A stretch of 64,000 nucleotides of DNA from Dactylonectria macrodidyma (taxonomy: Eukaryota; Ascomycota; Sordariomycetes; Hypocreales; Nectriaceae). Location: positions 310,001-374,000 of the forward strand of contig JAGMUV010000017.1 of assembly GCA_020744425.1 (NCBI GenBank). The letters run 5' to 3'. Shown piece by piece: positions 32,558 through 42,872 of the stretch (positions are counted from its first letter, which is position 1; every line of letters starts with the position of its first letter). Under the pieces are notes generated by a model. That model was not told the origin of the DNA and did no database searches. It worked only from the letters and a program-made list of their open reading frames with translations. The translations under genes were made by a program, and so were the position numbers.

Positions 32558-33382
32558 CTAAGGCTTGACGCAAATTATCTCCGCACTGGGAACCGCAATC
32601 CAGGCATCGTCATGTTTCCCCCATGTCTTCCATGCCTGAGCAAGCTTCTCCAAGTCTTCAGCCTGCGCAAAGTTGGCATCGACGGCCGTTTTAGCAAGGT
32701 TCGATGATTTCGCCGATGTTCTCTCCGCCCATGTGTCACTCCACCATGTGACATCGGGCTTCTCGTTGTAACACCACGAGGTCATGCTGCACTTGGCGTC
32801 GTTAAAGCCAGCTCTTTTTGCCCATACGTGGAGGTGTCGTCCGGCATTTGGTTCGCCTCCATTGTTTCTGGCGACCTTGAAGTATAGCGATCGCCAATCT
32901 TCCAGCCCCTCGATCTCGGGGTACCACACGAAAGCTCCATAGTCAGACTCCCGAGCAGCGACTATGCCTCCTGACTTGGCCACGCGCTTCATTTCCTTGA
33001 GGATTCCAACTGGATCGCGCACGTGCTGGAGAACTTGATGGCACAGGACAATGTCAAAGCTTTCGTTTGCATATTCCAGACTGTTTGCATCGCCTCCAAC
33101 AAAGTCAATGTTGGTCAAGCCTCGTTCCTCAGCTAGAGACCGGGCACGTGTGAGAGCTTCCCCGGCAAAGTCCAGGCCGGTAACATGGCCCTCAGGAACA
33201 TATGTGGCGAGATCGACAGTGATTGTACCAGGGCCACATCCTATATCGAGTACTTTCATATGAGGTTTGATGTGTGGCAGGATATAGGCAGCCGAGTTGA
33301 GAGCTGTTCTCCAACTGTGAGACCGTAGAACGGATGCATGGTGCCCGTGGGTATAAGTTGCGGCCTCTTTCTTGTCTGCCAT
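32558..33382 (-). CDS. SAM-dependent methyltransferase (UbiE/COQ5-like class I)
   Basis: Single exon, 274 aa. Motif I is KVLDIGCGPGTITVDLA from residue 43; motif II is VTGLDFAGEALTRARSLAEE with the acidic residue contacting the ribose; motif III/post-I is FVGGDANSLEY, followed by SFDIVLCHQVLQHVRDPVGI and MKRVAKSGGIVAARESD. The set identifies a class I methyltransferase acting on a small molecule in the cytosol; the acceptor is unknown. The gene is on the same strand as the double-zinc-cluster regulator, 430 bp downstream of it, and near an MFS permease, so a small regulator-enzyme-exporter group is conceivable. No synthase gene accompanies it. Confidence 0.9.
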   Translation of the reverse strand: MADKKEAATYTHGHHASVLRSHSWRTALNSAAYILPHIKPHMKVLDIGCGPGTITVDLATYVPEGHVTGLDFAGEALTRARSLAEERGLTNIDFVGGDANSLEYANESFDIVLCHQVLQHVRDPVGILKEMKRVAKSGGIVAARESDYGAFVWYPEIEGLEDWRSLYFKVARNNGGEPNAGRHLHVWAKRAGFNDAKCSMTSWCYNEKPDVTWWSDTWAERTSAKSSNLAKTAVDANFAQAEDLEKLAQAWKTWGKHDDAWIAVPSAEIICVKP

Positions 33383-33812
33383 TTTGATTGAGTAGATAAT
33401 TAAAATGTCATATCAAAGCAGAGATTATCTGCGTCTTTCCATCATTGTTATACTTATTGGTTCATCCATAATCACATGACATATCCGACATCGGAGCAAC
33501 AGAAGGTGAATCTAGACTAGTTGCGGGGGTGGAGGATTGAATATGCGCCCCGCAATGAGCATTTGTAGATTTGACAAGCGAATAAGTCCCCGCAGTTAAG
33601 ATATGGCTAGGCATGACTTTGTGATTGAGAGCATCCATGACGTCAAGCTTATCGAGTGTGTGCGACCTGCATTTTGGTGCATCGGCTATCAACTAGGCTT
33701 CCAGATGCTAACCGTCCGCAAGCCCTCATATCATCAGCTACGCTACACAAGCCTATCGAGTCGTTCCAGGTGAGATGAATTATTTTTGTATTGATATCAA
33801 CTATCCTTGTAA
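33383..33812. other. Intergenic, promoter of methyltransferase gene
   Basis: Nothing recognised beyond position between two same-strand genes. Confidence 0.5.
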
Positions 33813-35761
33813 TCAGACTTGAGGCTTTTGTATCAACGCCATCAGTGATTCCAGAAGCCGGACCCCAGTACGAAAACACAGGGATCTGTTCCTATCCTGT
33901 GCCCACAGGTCTGTACAAGCTTGTAGGGTATCTAAGATTGTCTGTCGGGGCGGAATGCCGTATCCATGAGCCAATGGTGCATCTTTCCGAAGTAGGTGAA
34001 CACACGTGGTGACGGCTGCTGAAAAGAAGTCGAGGAGAAAGAGGCGTGCAATATAGACGAGATTCTGACACTGTTGGTCTACATCGCAAAGGTCACGATG
34101 ATGAACAAGGAATGAGAGGCTGCATTCCAGAGACACCCAGTAAGACAGAGGGTATAGGATCTGAGCGTTCTCATCCAAGGCAAATGGCCGGTGAAGAACT
34201 AAGAGAAGACGTCGAAAGTAGATGTCAAGTGCAACTCGCTGGATTTCCGCCATTTTGGTGTCGCCCAGCATACTCATCAACTCTCGTATTTCCGCATTGT
34301 ATTCCACGACCTCATCATAGGATGGCTTGGCATCCGAGTTGAGTCTCGACATAATTTTCATAGCTGTTTTGGAAGAGACATGCAAAATCCGATACCAAGG
34401 GGAGCCTTTCTCATCCCCAGACTCGCATCTCGCTGTAACGTGAGTAGGAAATATGTCGCCGATTTCCAGTAGGTTGGGCATTCCTGTGATGATAGAGGTT
34501 TGGACGCTGAAGTACAGAATGGTCATCCATAAATCCCGTTCAGACTCAAAATCTTCAAAGTTTTGCACATGACCTTCAGAAGAATTTGTTCGTCGATGGA
34601 GGCCATTCAACAGAGCGAGACGCATGACCGTGCCCATAAAGGACCAGCATGAATCCATCGCCCAGCACGTCATACTGTGGACCTGTTTTGCTACTACCAT
34701 CAGACACAGAGTCCTCAAACTTGTGATGGTAGGACGAAAGGTGAAAGGGGTTTTGCTGATGCATGCCTCTGCGGACATGAATAATTCCTTGGCTAAAGCA
34801 GGGTCCTCATCGAAAGTGAGCGATCCCAAGCCAAGAACCATCAGATACATGGCTAGCCAGGAAATTTCCATCATGCAAGGCTCATCCCAGAACTGCTGGA
34901 CTTGATCCATAAACTCTGGAACGTTGAGGATGGGATGGACACTCTGATACATGTCCATGTATTGGTCGATGAAGAACTGCTGGTTGTCCCAATTATTTTT
35001 TATGAGATCGCGGACTTTCTCAAGCGACATGTATGTGACGGCACCCGGGCTGTTGTGTGGATAGTTTGCTGGAAGATGGCTCGCGGATTCGCATTCATGC
35101 AGTGTCCTAACAATTTCCTCTGTTGCCATGGTAAACGGCGGAGAATGAACATCGGCAATTGACCCAAACTAACAGCATCATCAGTTCATGCACCGTGTAT
35201 TAAACCAAAGGCTATACTTGCCCTAAGTAGGAGAGACTTCCAATGACTTAGCCCCCGGTATCTCGCATGCCATGTCGGGACAACTTGACATGGGTCCTCG
35301 AGTTTGTGAACAAAGCTTCGGTCCAGTTTGTTGGGCTCGGTTTCCATTCGTATCCGATGCGTGTAGGTGCAGCTCTTCGTCCAACCAGAAAGACTGCACC
35401 GAGAGCATGGCTGCGCTTTGTCGCACTTGACCTTGAGTCGGCGACAGCGAACACAAGATAGAGAAGCCCGATTCCTTTTCTTTGGCTCGTTTGGCTTCAA
35501 AGGTGGGCAGCCAGCGGCTGGCTGATCGGTCAGACTGTTGTCTATATTGATGTCGGATGTCGCAGGCGTGGATTCTGAAGCCGTGCTGGAGAAGACATCT
35601 GGAGGAGTCGGGACTTCTGCAGGCAAGTCTGAGCGGTTGGGAAGGAATTTGCACTCAAACCCTGCAAGTGAGCACCGTTTGCACACCGGTTTGGCTCTGT
35701 CACATCGAATTTTGAGCTTTCGGCACCGGTCGCATGACTTGACGGGTCTCTTGGACGCCAT
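33813..35761 (-). CDS. Transcription factor with two tandem Zn2Cys6 clusters
   Basis: Two exons (35222-35761, 33813-35168), 631 aa. The intron has a GC-AG donor (AGG|GCAAGT). The first cluster uses Cys10, 13, 20, 27, 30 and 37 (C-x2-C-x6-C-x6-C-x2-C-x6-C); the second uses Cys103, 106, 113, 119, 122 and 131 (C-x2-C-x6-C-x5-C-x2-C-x8-C). Both have the basic RKLKIRCD / RRLKVKCD signature between the second and third Cys. A Ser/Thr/Pro-rich linker of about 65 residues joins them. The rest is a fungal-specific transcription factor regulatory domain (YQSVHPILNVPEF, then ALLNGLHRRT and LLVLHRPFAL). Most members have one cluster. Divergent from the MFS gene at 36480, which it may control. Confidence 0.88.
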
Positions 35762-36479
35762 GGAGAGAAAGGGACACGTGCGTCGGGGTAGAAATGAAGA
35801 TTCAGGGATATGAGAGTATTAGAGACGAAAGAAAAGGGCTTCTAGCCTTGGCAGGAATGCGGCGTATCGGAGAAGGTCACAAAATCATGAACCGATGAAT
35901 TGTCAGCGCGGACACAGTATTGTTCCGCCTTCTTCGGCCGAGTTATCACCCGCTAAGAGCCGACAAGCGACTGCGGTTATAGCGACGCGATTGGTTCGAT
36001 TTCAGACACCCATGTCCACTGAAGTTCTAAGCTACCGTAACAACTCAGTAAATTCGGGCACATAGCGTGCCCCATAAAAGGACATATGGCCAATTATATC
36101 AGGAGTTTGTGACATTTTTGCGGTTAATAGTGGAAATGTGCACTTTAAATGGAGACGCTAAGTGCCCGAATTTACCAAGTAGATACGGTAATACAACCCC
36201 TGTCAGCCAATGTTACAGCGAGTGCGTGCTCGTCAGGGCTGTCTCGTCCCAAGGATCGGATGCGATCAAGAGCCGCTTACGACCGATCAGGTCCATCTTC
36301 ATGGCTTTATTTTGACCAAAACCCCCCGGATCACTCGGTTGATTCTAAGTATGTCACAGAATTTGAACAAGATTTAAAGACCCCATCATGTCCCGCTGCA
36401 GTCATCTCCAGCACTTCTTCAATCTCAATCTCACATCACACATAAAACCACCTGCCTACACTAAACATCCACTTCAGCG
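35762..36479. promoter_or_regulatory. Shared promoter region of double-cluster regulator and MFS permease
   Basis: 718 bp between divergent start codons, so it should carry both promoters. It contains a 154 bp TA-flanked inverted-repeat element at 36035-36188, about 290 bp before the permease ATG and 270 bp before the regulator ATG. Confidence 0.55.
36035..36188. mobile_element. 154 bp TA-flanked MITE (mariner-type)
   Basis: Inverted arms of 33 bp at 36035-36067 and 36156-36188 match at 28 positions, including an unbroken 14 bp core GTAAATTCGGGCAC. The outermost bases are CCGTA...TACGG and each end abuts a TA dinucleotide (36033-36034, 36189-36190), as after insertion of a Tc1/mariner-type element. 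The 88 bp interior has no coding potential. A long hairpin serving another purpose cannot be excluded without finding other genomic copies. Confidence 0.65.
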
Positions 36480-38853
36480 ATGTGGAACGAGAACGACAAG
36501 ACCGACCCGAGCACTGATGGGACCGTCGTCGAAAACGAGCCGAGGCGACTAGTCCGTGAAGGTTACAACGCTCTTGTGCAAGACCAAGCCTCGTCTCCCG
36601 ATAAACTATTTATTGGAGGGCACGGGTTGGCCCATCTAGACAAAGGTCAGAAGATATTTCGACACCATCTCCAGTTTGTCAACTAATCTCGGCAGATCTT
36701 GTGGTATTGGACCATGATCATGGCGAACATCCACGAGTAAGAGACACACGTCAAGGCGTCCTGATATCAGCTGACAGTCCAGTTCTGGACCTGGCGCAAG
36801 AAATTCATCAACACTGCCATTGTTGCCGGATGCTGTTTCCTTGCGCCCTTTTCTAGTGAGTTGGTGATGGAAAACCCTCAGAGCGATACAATCAGCTGCT
36901 GATCCACTCTGAATGTTCCAATTATCGCGACTAACAAACTCTCACCATCCAGGCACCATCTTCGCACCTTCTATCCACTTGATCATGGACTCTTTGGACA
37001 TCACAAACGACACTCTTGGAGCCCTGCAGGTTTCCATATTCATGTTTGCCTTTGCTGTGGGTCCCTTGTTTCTAGCTCCGCTAAGCGAGACGTACGGTCG
37101 GCGCATGATTGTCCTTTGTGGCAACTTGATTTTTATCGCATTTTCAGTCGGCGGTGGCTTTTCCCAAACTGTACGTGCATCTCATGCCGGCACAGATACT
37201 GATCTAACTTATTTAGCCTGCTCAATTGGCTATAACTCGTTTCATCGCCGGTCTTGGAGGATCAGGTGCTATTGCCATCGTCGGAGGTGTTGTGACAGAT
37301 TTGTGGGATTTGCCGTCTAGGCCAAAAGCCTCGGCAATGATCATGTTAGGCCCGTAAGTCACTGTCCCCAAGCACCTATGAAGGATTCAACTTAACAAAC
37401 AATATTAGAGTCTTGGGTCCTATCATAGGTCCGGTTTGTGGGGGCTGGATGTCGGAGAGGGCGACTTGGAGATGGACACTCTGGATCCCCGTATGACCTT
37501 CCCATCCACCTCTATCCGCGTTCCAAATGTTAACATTTCAAAGGCAATTGCTTCCGGCGTATTGACTGTTATAGCGTTTTTTTATCTAGCAGAAACTTAC
37601 GCGCCTCGCGTTTTGGAGCAGATGCTTAAACGCAACACCAGCGAAACGGGAAATAACTATTACACCGTGATGGACCTCGAGAGTCGCCGACGCGGACTCA
37701 GAAGCTTGTTGATCCAATTTGTTCGGCCAGGTAAGTCTCCAAGGTCCTTTAAACCAATACCATGGCGTTGTATGCTTATTCACAAATCTTTGCAGTCGTC
37801 TACATTTTCATTGATCCCGCCGTCGGCATGGCTTCTTTTCTCTACTCCGTCATATTCGGCATCATCTATCTCCTCATCGTAACTGTAAGTATGATCACGG
37901 GCCCTCGGTAGCCATACAACCTCTAAACAAGATTCTTTCACTAGTACGACCTCGTCTTTGGACTTGGATACCACCAGTCTGTTGGAATCGTCGGAACCCA
38001 ATTCCTCGCCATTGGCATAGGGATGATGATTGGAACCTTTGGTACAGTGAAAGCCATGGAGTTTATCTTCAAGAAAGGCGGCCCAGATGCCCACAAGAAT
38101 TTCAAAGCAGAGTCTCGGTAACTAAATCACCCCTGGAACTTGGCTGTCTTGTGGCTGATGTTGAGATAAATAGCGTCTTGAGTTGCGTTGTTGGTGTTCT
38201 TCTCTGCTTCGCTGGCCTATTTATCTATGGCTTCACAGCTCTGAAGACCCATTTCATTGTCGTGAGTGCCACATCATGTTGCTGATAATTGTTTGCTAAT
38301 TGTGCATAGCCACTCGTGGGAGTTGTGATCTTCGCCGCAGGCGCGACGAATGTCATGGTATGAACCCGTTCGTTCCAACTTAGGTGCAACATGCTAATGT
38401 CTTTCTTTCACGGCCAGGTTGGCATTCAGCTTTACTCCATTGAAGGGTAGGAGACTGCCCAAAGCAATTAAACCTTTCTGTGCTAACTGCTCGCCGCTTA
38501 GCTTTGAGTATCCCGCATCTGCTTTTGCAGCAAGTACGTTCTCACAGCGCCGCCAAATTGAATTGAGCATTAGACTTCTAACACCTCCACATAGTTTCTT
38601 TCTTGCGGTGCGTCTTTGCCGGGGCGTTTCCTCTATTTGGTGCCAAGCTTTTCGAAGCACTTGGGATTGATTGGGGAATGGGGCTTCTCGCATTTCTCGC
38701 TCTGGGGCTATGTCTGCCCCTCATGGTACTGGTAAGTCATTTCCCTTATCGTCGTTTCAAGTGTGCTAGTCTAAGACATGACAGCTCTACATCTTCGGCC
38801 CAGGGCTTCGCTTGGTGGGCGTCAAAAACATGGCTCGTTTTATGCAATCTTGA
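36480..38853 (+). CDS. MFS permease, DHA1 (drug:H+ antiporter)-like, 15 exons
   Basis: Predicted 526 aa from 15 exons: 36480-36645, 36696-36736, 36771-36855, 36953-37170, 37217-37353, 37409-37490, 37544-37730, 37796-37884, 37945-38117, 38174-38261, 38310-38357, 38418-38446, 38502-38533, 38595-38731, 38785-38853. All phases close and the joined protein is continuous. Hallmarks are LAPLSETYGRR (motif A), VLGPIIGPVCGGW (antiporter motif C), FFYLAETYAPRVLEQ and a late GAFPLFGAKLFEALGIDWG. Members export toxicants or secondary metabolites or import polyamines at the plasma membrane. Having 14 introns, with exons down to 29 and 32 nt, is unusual. Divergent from the double-cluster regulator. Confidence 0.85.
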
Positions 38854-39238
38854 TCCAAGAAACCGAGGGTTGAAGATGGCTTTAGTGATATGAGTCAACC
38901 TATTTTTCAACCCGTTAAGCCAGTTCGGTGATCGGCCATTCATTCTGTGTATTCTTCTCCAGACGTAGCCTTGATTTCATTGTGCATTTTCTATGTAACT
39001 GAGGCTATCAAATGGAACCAGCATGCTAGGAAATCCCGTCTCTGAAAATGCCTGAATCCAGTGATCCATCTTGTAGTTGTCTAAATCTAGCCTACAACTT
39101 TGAGTCTACATGAACTAGGCCTTATACCTGGATCAGTTAGATCTGATATCGAGTCTAAAGGGATCTTAAGGGATACATACCTGTCTTTCCTCTCATTGTA
39201 GATGGCAAAGACCTTTAATTACTATTAATCCGTTCGAC
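38854..39238. other. Intergenic between convergent 3' ends
   Basis: 385 bp with nothing recognised. Confidence 0.5.
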
Positions 39239-40501
39239 TCAATTCCTGTGTACTATAGGTGCTTCGATCTTGGTCTGACTGAACACTTTTTCGAGTTCAG
39301 CTACCTGTTCTTGAGTATAGCCAGGGATTTGAAGTATTCTCAATCTCGGAAACTGCGTCTTCGAAACTTTCCCGAAACTCAATACATCGTGCAACTTGAA
39401 GTCGGGCAAACCCTCAAGGGTCAAGTGCTCTATAGAATTCGGAAGGAAATCGATGAGTCGAGAATCATCATTCAAGGTGTCAAATATATCATCGCCATAT
39501 AATTCATGGCTATGAATTGTGAGACATTTCAAACGTCTCATCTCCTTCAAACTTGTCATAACGTGGCCCGCTTCGACAACCCCGGGGTATTCTGCGTCCC
39601 TGAGATTGAACGCGACTACCTGTAGCGTGCGGGCCCTTATGAGGAGCGCATGAGAGATATCAAGTGGATATGCTTCTGGGCCATCTGAAACCTTGATCCC
39701 TCCAGACTCGTACGAGAAGACAGCTAAATTCGGAAGCCCTGTCATGAGAGCGAAAAAACAGGGCGCTTTTAAGTGGCTGCTGGTCAAGTTGAGCTCAACC
39801 ACATTTGGGTGGAAGAAGTTCCCCGATATTTGTTTGAGCATGAAACAGTTGAAGGACTTCAGATTTGTCGCAGCCGCGAGTAATTCCTCTACGGCAATAA
39901 GATCTTGGCCCCTCTCTGTGTCGCCATGTCGAAAGTTCAGCTCGGTGAGGTGTGGCAGGGACCCTGGCAGGCAGAAGGGAAACCGCCAAAAGTAGCCGGT
40001 CTCAAGGTCCAAAACCCGAATGTTGGGCATCAGGGCAATGGCAATTGCACACAATGCGGCCTCGGGTTGGGAAGCGAATAGGATATCGCGGGTTCGTTCC
40101 ACGTATTCCCGCGTAAACCAGCTGGGTGAAACGTTGAATGGACATCCATCCTCACGGAAAAACTTCGCCATCACGTTGTCACAGAAGTCGACGTCCTCAG
40201 AAGATAAGCCCTTGCCAATGTCCCACTGTACACCGACGTATGCCCCTTGAATATTTGCAGCAAGATCTGGACGTGCAAGCAAGTTGCGCAAGAGGGGGAC
40301 GGGGTTTTCGCTGCGATGGTGGAGATGATGAAAGAGTATGGGCTGGGCGACCTCGCGGAGTCTTGAACATGCTTGCGACAGTGCAGAAAGGGCTGGGAGG
40401 GTCGGTTCATTCGGCTCGTATCTAGAGACAGAGCAATGGCAACATAGATAGTAGCAAATAGCCTGTAGAGTCTCATTAGGGAGACTCAAGAGTTCAGCCA
40501 T
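39239..40501 (-). CDS. F-box protein with leucine-rich C-terminal region
   Basis: Single exon, 420 aa. The N-terminus MAELLSLPNETLQAICYYL is an F-box, continued by LSALSQACSRLREVAQPILF, the usual second helix pair that docks on Skp1. The remainder has irregular leucine-rich segments (IRVLDLETGYFWRFP, LPHLTELNFRHGDTERG, VVELNLTSSHL, LPNLAVFSY, SIEHLTLEGLPDFKL, LRILQIPGY) spaced as in degenerate LRR F-box proteins. Such proteins present substrates to the SCF ubiquitin ligase; the substrate is unknown. These genes are numerous and variable in filamentous fungi. Confidence 0.85.
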   Translation of the reverse strand: MAELLSLPNETLQAICYYLCCHCSVSRYEPNEPTLPALSALSQACSRLREVAQPILFHHLHHRSENPVPLLRNLLARPDLAANIQGAYVGVQWDIGKGLSSEDVDFCDNVMAKFFREDGCPFNVSPSWFTREYVERTRDILFASQPEAALCAIAIALMPNIRVLDLETGYFWRFPFCLPGSLPHLTELNFRHGDTERGQDLIAVEELLAAATNLKSFNCFMLKQISGNFFHPNVVELNLTSSHLKAPCFFALMTGLPNLAVFSYESGGIKVSDGPEAYPLDISHALLIRARTLQVVAFNLRDAEYPGVVEAGHVMTSLKEMRRLKCLTIHSHELYGDDIFDTLNDDSRLIDFLPNSIEHLTLEGLPDFKLHDVLSFGKVSKTQFPRLRILQIPGYTQEQVAELEKVFSQTKIEAPIVHRN

Positions 40502-42872
40502 GGCGAAAATGATGTCTCTGGCTGAGGGTCAAGAAGATGGCGTATTCATAGGACAGGAGCCTTGATTATAAAAAGGAGTAAGTTCCTGTCAGCAAGCGGG
40601 GTAAAGAAACATTGATTTCATGCAAAGGAGGCGGTCTATGATGGCAGTACAATCAGCCACTTCTGTCATCCGTTGGAAGACGGCTGAGACATTCACGTGC
40701 CTCGCGGTTGCTGCATTCTGGTTACATCTGTACCAACTAAGTTGTATCTTACAGCTTAAAGTTGAGGAGCCAAAAAGGTTCACTGCGTTTGATAGACACA
40801 GGATTAGAGTTCCCTAAACCCCTAGTTCCCTAGCTTCACGACGATTCCGAGATCAACGACGGGTCTTGGCATCCGACACATCCCTCAACATTATCAAAGT
40901 GCATAGGTCTTGGATGACTAAGTAACAATTATGTCTCAGATTGGTCAGACTTTGCAGCACAACCAAGCTACGTTTATCTATGAGGCATTTTTACGCGGTT
41001 TTTAACGGGAAAGAGTGGTTGATGAAATCTAGGTTGAATACCAGGCCCAATATAGTGAAAATAGCAGGATGGCTGACCTGGCTGGTATACAGAAATGCCA
41101 AGGCCGTTCTGGAAATGTTCTTACCTCGATGAAGAGCTGCATTATTAAATAAGGTCAAGTACTGTGTTCTAATTATCCGGACATGGTGTCTTCTATCATA
41201 ACAACTCTAGCTAATTTGCCGGAATACGTAATCGATTATAGGGAAACAACATTTAACTAGCGTTATTTTCTCGAAACTTCTTGACCTAACACAAGGCCAT
41301 CCCATGACATTTAAGGAGTTGTTATAATACCTGCTGGGCTTTGCTGATGCGCATACCCATGGTATCAAGCGACTGACTATGAAGTGATTTGGCAAGGCCC
41401 ATGCCCGCTATCACAAAGGATGCGATAGGCTAATTGATGAAACGCGTTTCTTTCATAGTAATGTATTATAACGTCTAAAATTATACTGCCATTCAAAGAT
41501 GTATTAAGAGAGACGAAGCCGCTTAGGATTTAAGTTCATGGACCCGCATGGTATGATTCTGCATCTTGTGATCGAGCGGCGTCTCACTGTGCCGACGCCT
41601 CGTGAACACTTCCCTCTACACACATAGCCATAATGGCCTTTTTGCATCATTAAGAGAACTGCCGAGTGGGTTATGGCCACTCATGATTCGAAGTGCCAGC
41701 CTGAAGCCAGGAAAAAACCCGCAGGAGAACCGTCAGCTCCCCGGCTCCCTCGAAGTGGCCTCCTTCCACCCCCAGATTTCCACCCCCAGATGTGCGAAAA
41801 TCCAAAAGGTGCTGCGAGAAATAAGATGTCTCCCGACAGCTGTACCGCGCATTCAAACTATCACCAGACACGGTGCCTAGCATTCAGCATCAAGCAGTCA
41901 ACATATGTGTTACTCTGTACCGTGTAGCAGTCCACCCTCCTTAGTATGATAGGCACCTGTACCCCAGAAACTTGGAAAACGGAGTACTCTGTCGTTGTAT
42001 CAGCCGGAATTCATCCCATTTTACCCGTCTGGTTGGCACAGAATCCACCACAAGGCCAGAGAGAGTCAGAACCGAAATTGCGGTCGAGCAGGGAGTTAAT
42101 CAATGTTCAGGGAATTGAACTTTTTAGTTCCGTTGGCCTTGCCCTGACTCACTGGGCCAGCTGATTTGTCGTTGCGCCACAATTTTCAGAGAGAGTACTA
42201 ACTGTAGGCGACCCTATCATCGCATCCAACTGGAATGCATGTCATGCTCTATTGAGAAATTATCGGCCCGCATAACAAGTCGCATGGAAGCTGAAGCGCA
42301 GCTGCAGATTGAAGGAATAAGTCAGATGCTGATGGCAACTCGCGGGCTGCGTCAGAACATCCTTCGGAGTACCTCTAGCCGTTGCCAGCATTGTGGAGGC
42401 GAGACGCTTCCAGTCATCTTGAAGACAACGAGCTATTCCGTTTCCCCGCAGTACCCCGCACTTGCAATCTGTTGACGTGAGATTGTAGAACTGTTGGGGG
42501 TTTTCACGCGGGGAATTGGGCAGCATCAGAGGGGCAGATGGCTACGTGGAATATTTCGTTATCTCTGATGCCAACAATGGGCTACTCTGTTGCCTGTGAG
42601 CATTGGGGAACGAGCAAGTAACCGATTCCGCCTTGATATCTGATCTGATCAACAACGCTCAATAGAAGAAAGGTGGCAAAGACCGGGATTCCTCAGGAAT
42701 GGAAGAACATGGAGTCCAAAAACAGCTGGACGAGGCACGAGCAAATGCAAGGTATTTAAACTGCTGCATTTAAACTACTGTGACTGCATCGTGTAATTCG
42801 TTTCCCACCCACCGACGTGTCGCTCCTGGTCACGTCCTACTACTGCCTTCCTAGTCACATCTCCGTCTCCAT
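40502..42872. other. Gene-free 2.4 kb, nothing recognised
   Basis: Open frames up to 98 codons occur but none has family features or plausible splicing. A 13-14 bp unit (TTCCACCCCCAGAT) is repeated in tandem at about 41764-41791. Composition is ordinary and not RIP-like. Confidence 0.45.

Noticed and set aside
32558..38853. Secondary-metabolite gene cluster (methyltransferase, regulator, MFS)
   Set aside because: No polyketide synthase, peptide synthetase, terpene cyclase or prenyltransferase is present in the window; the grouping is noted only as possible.
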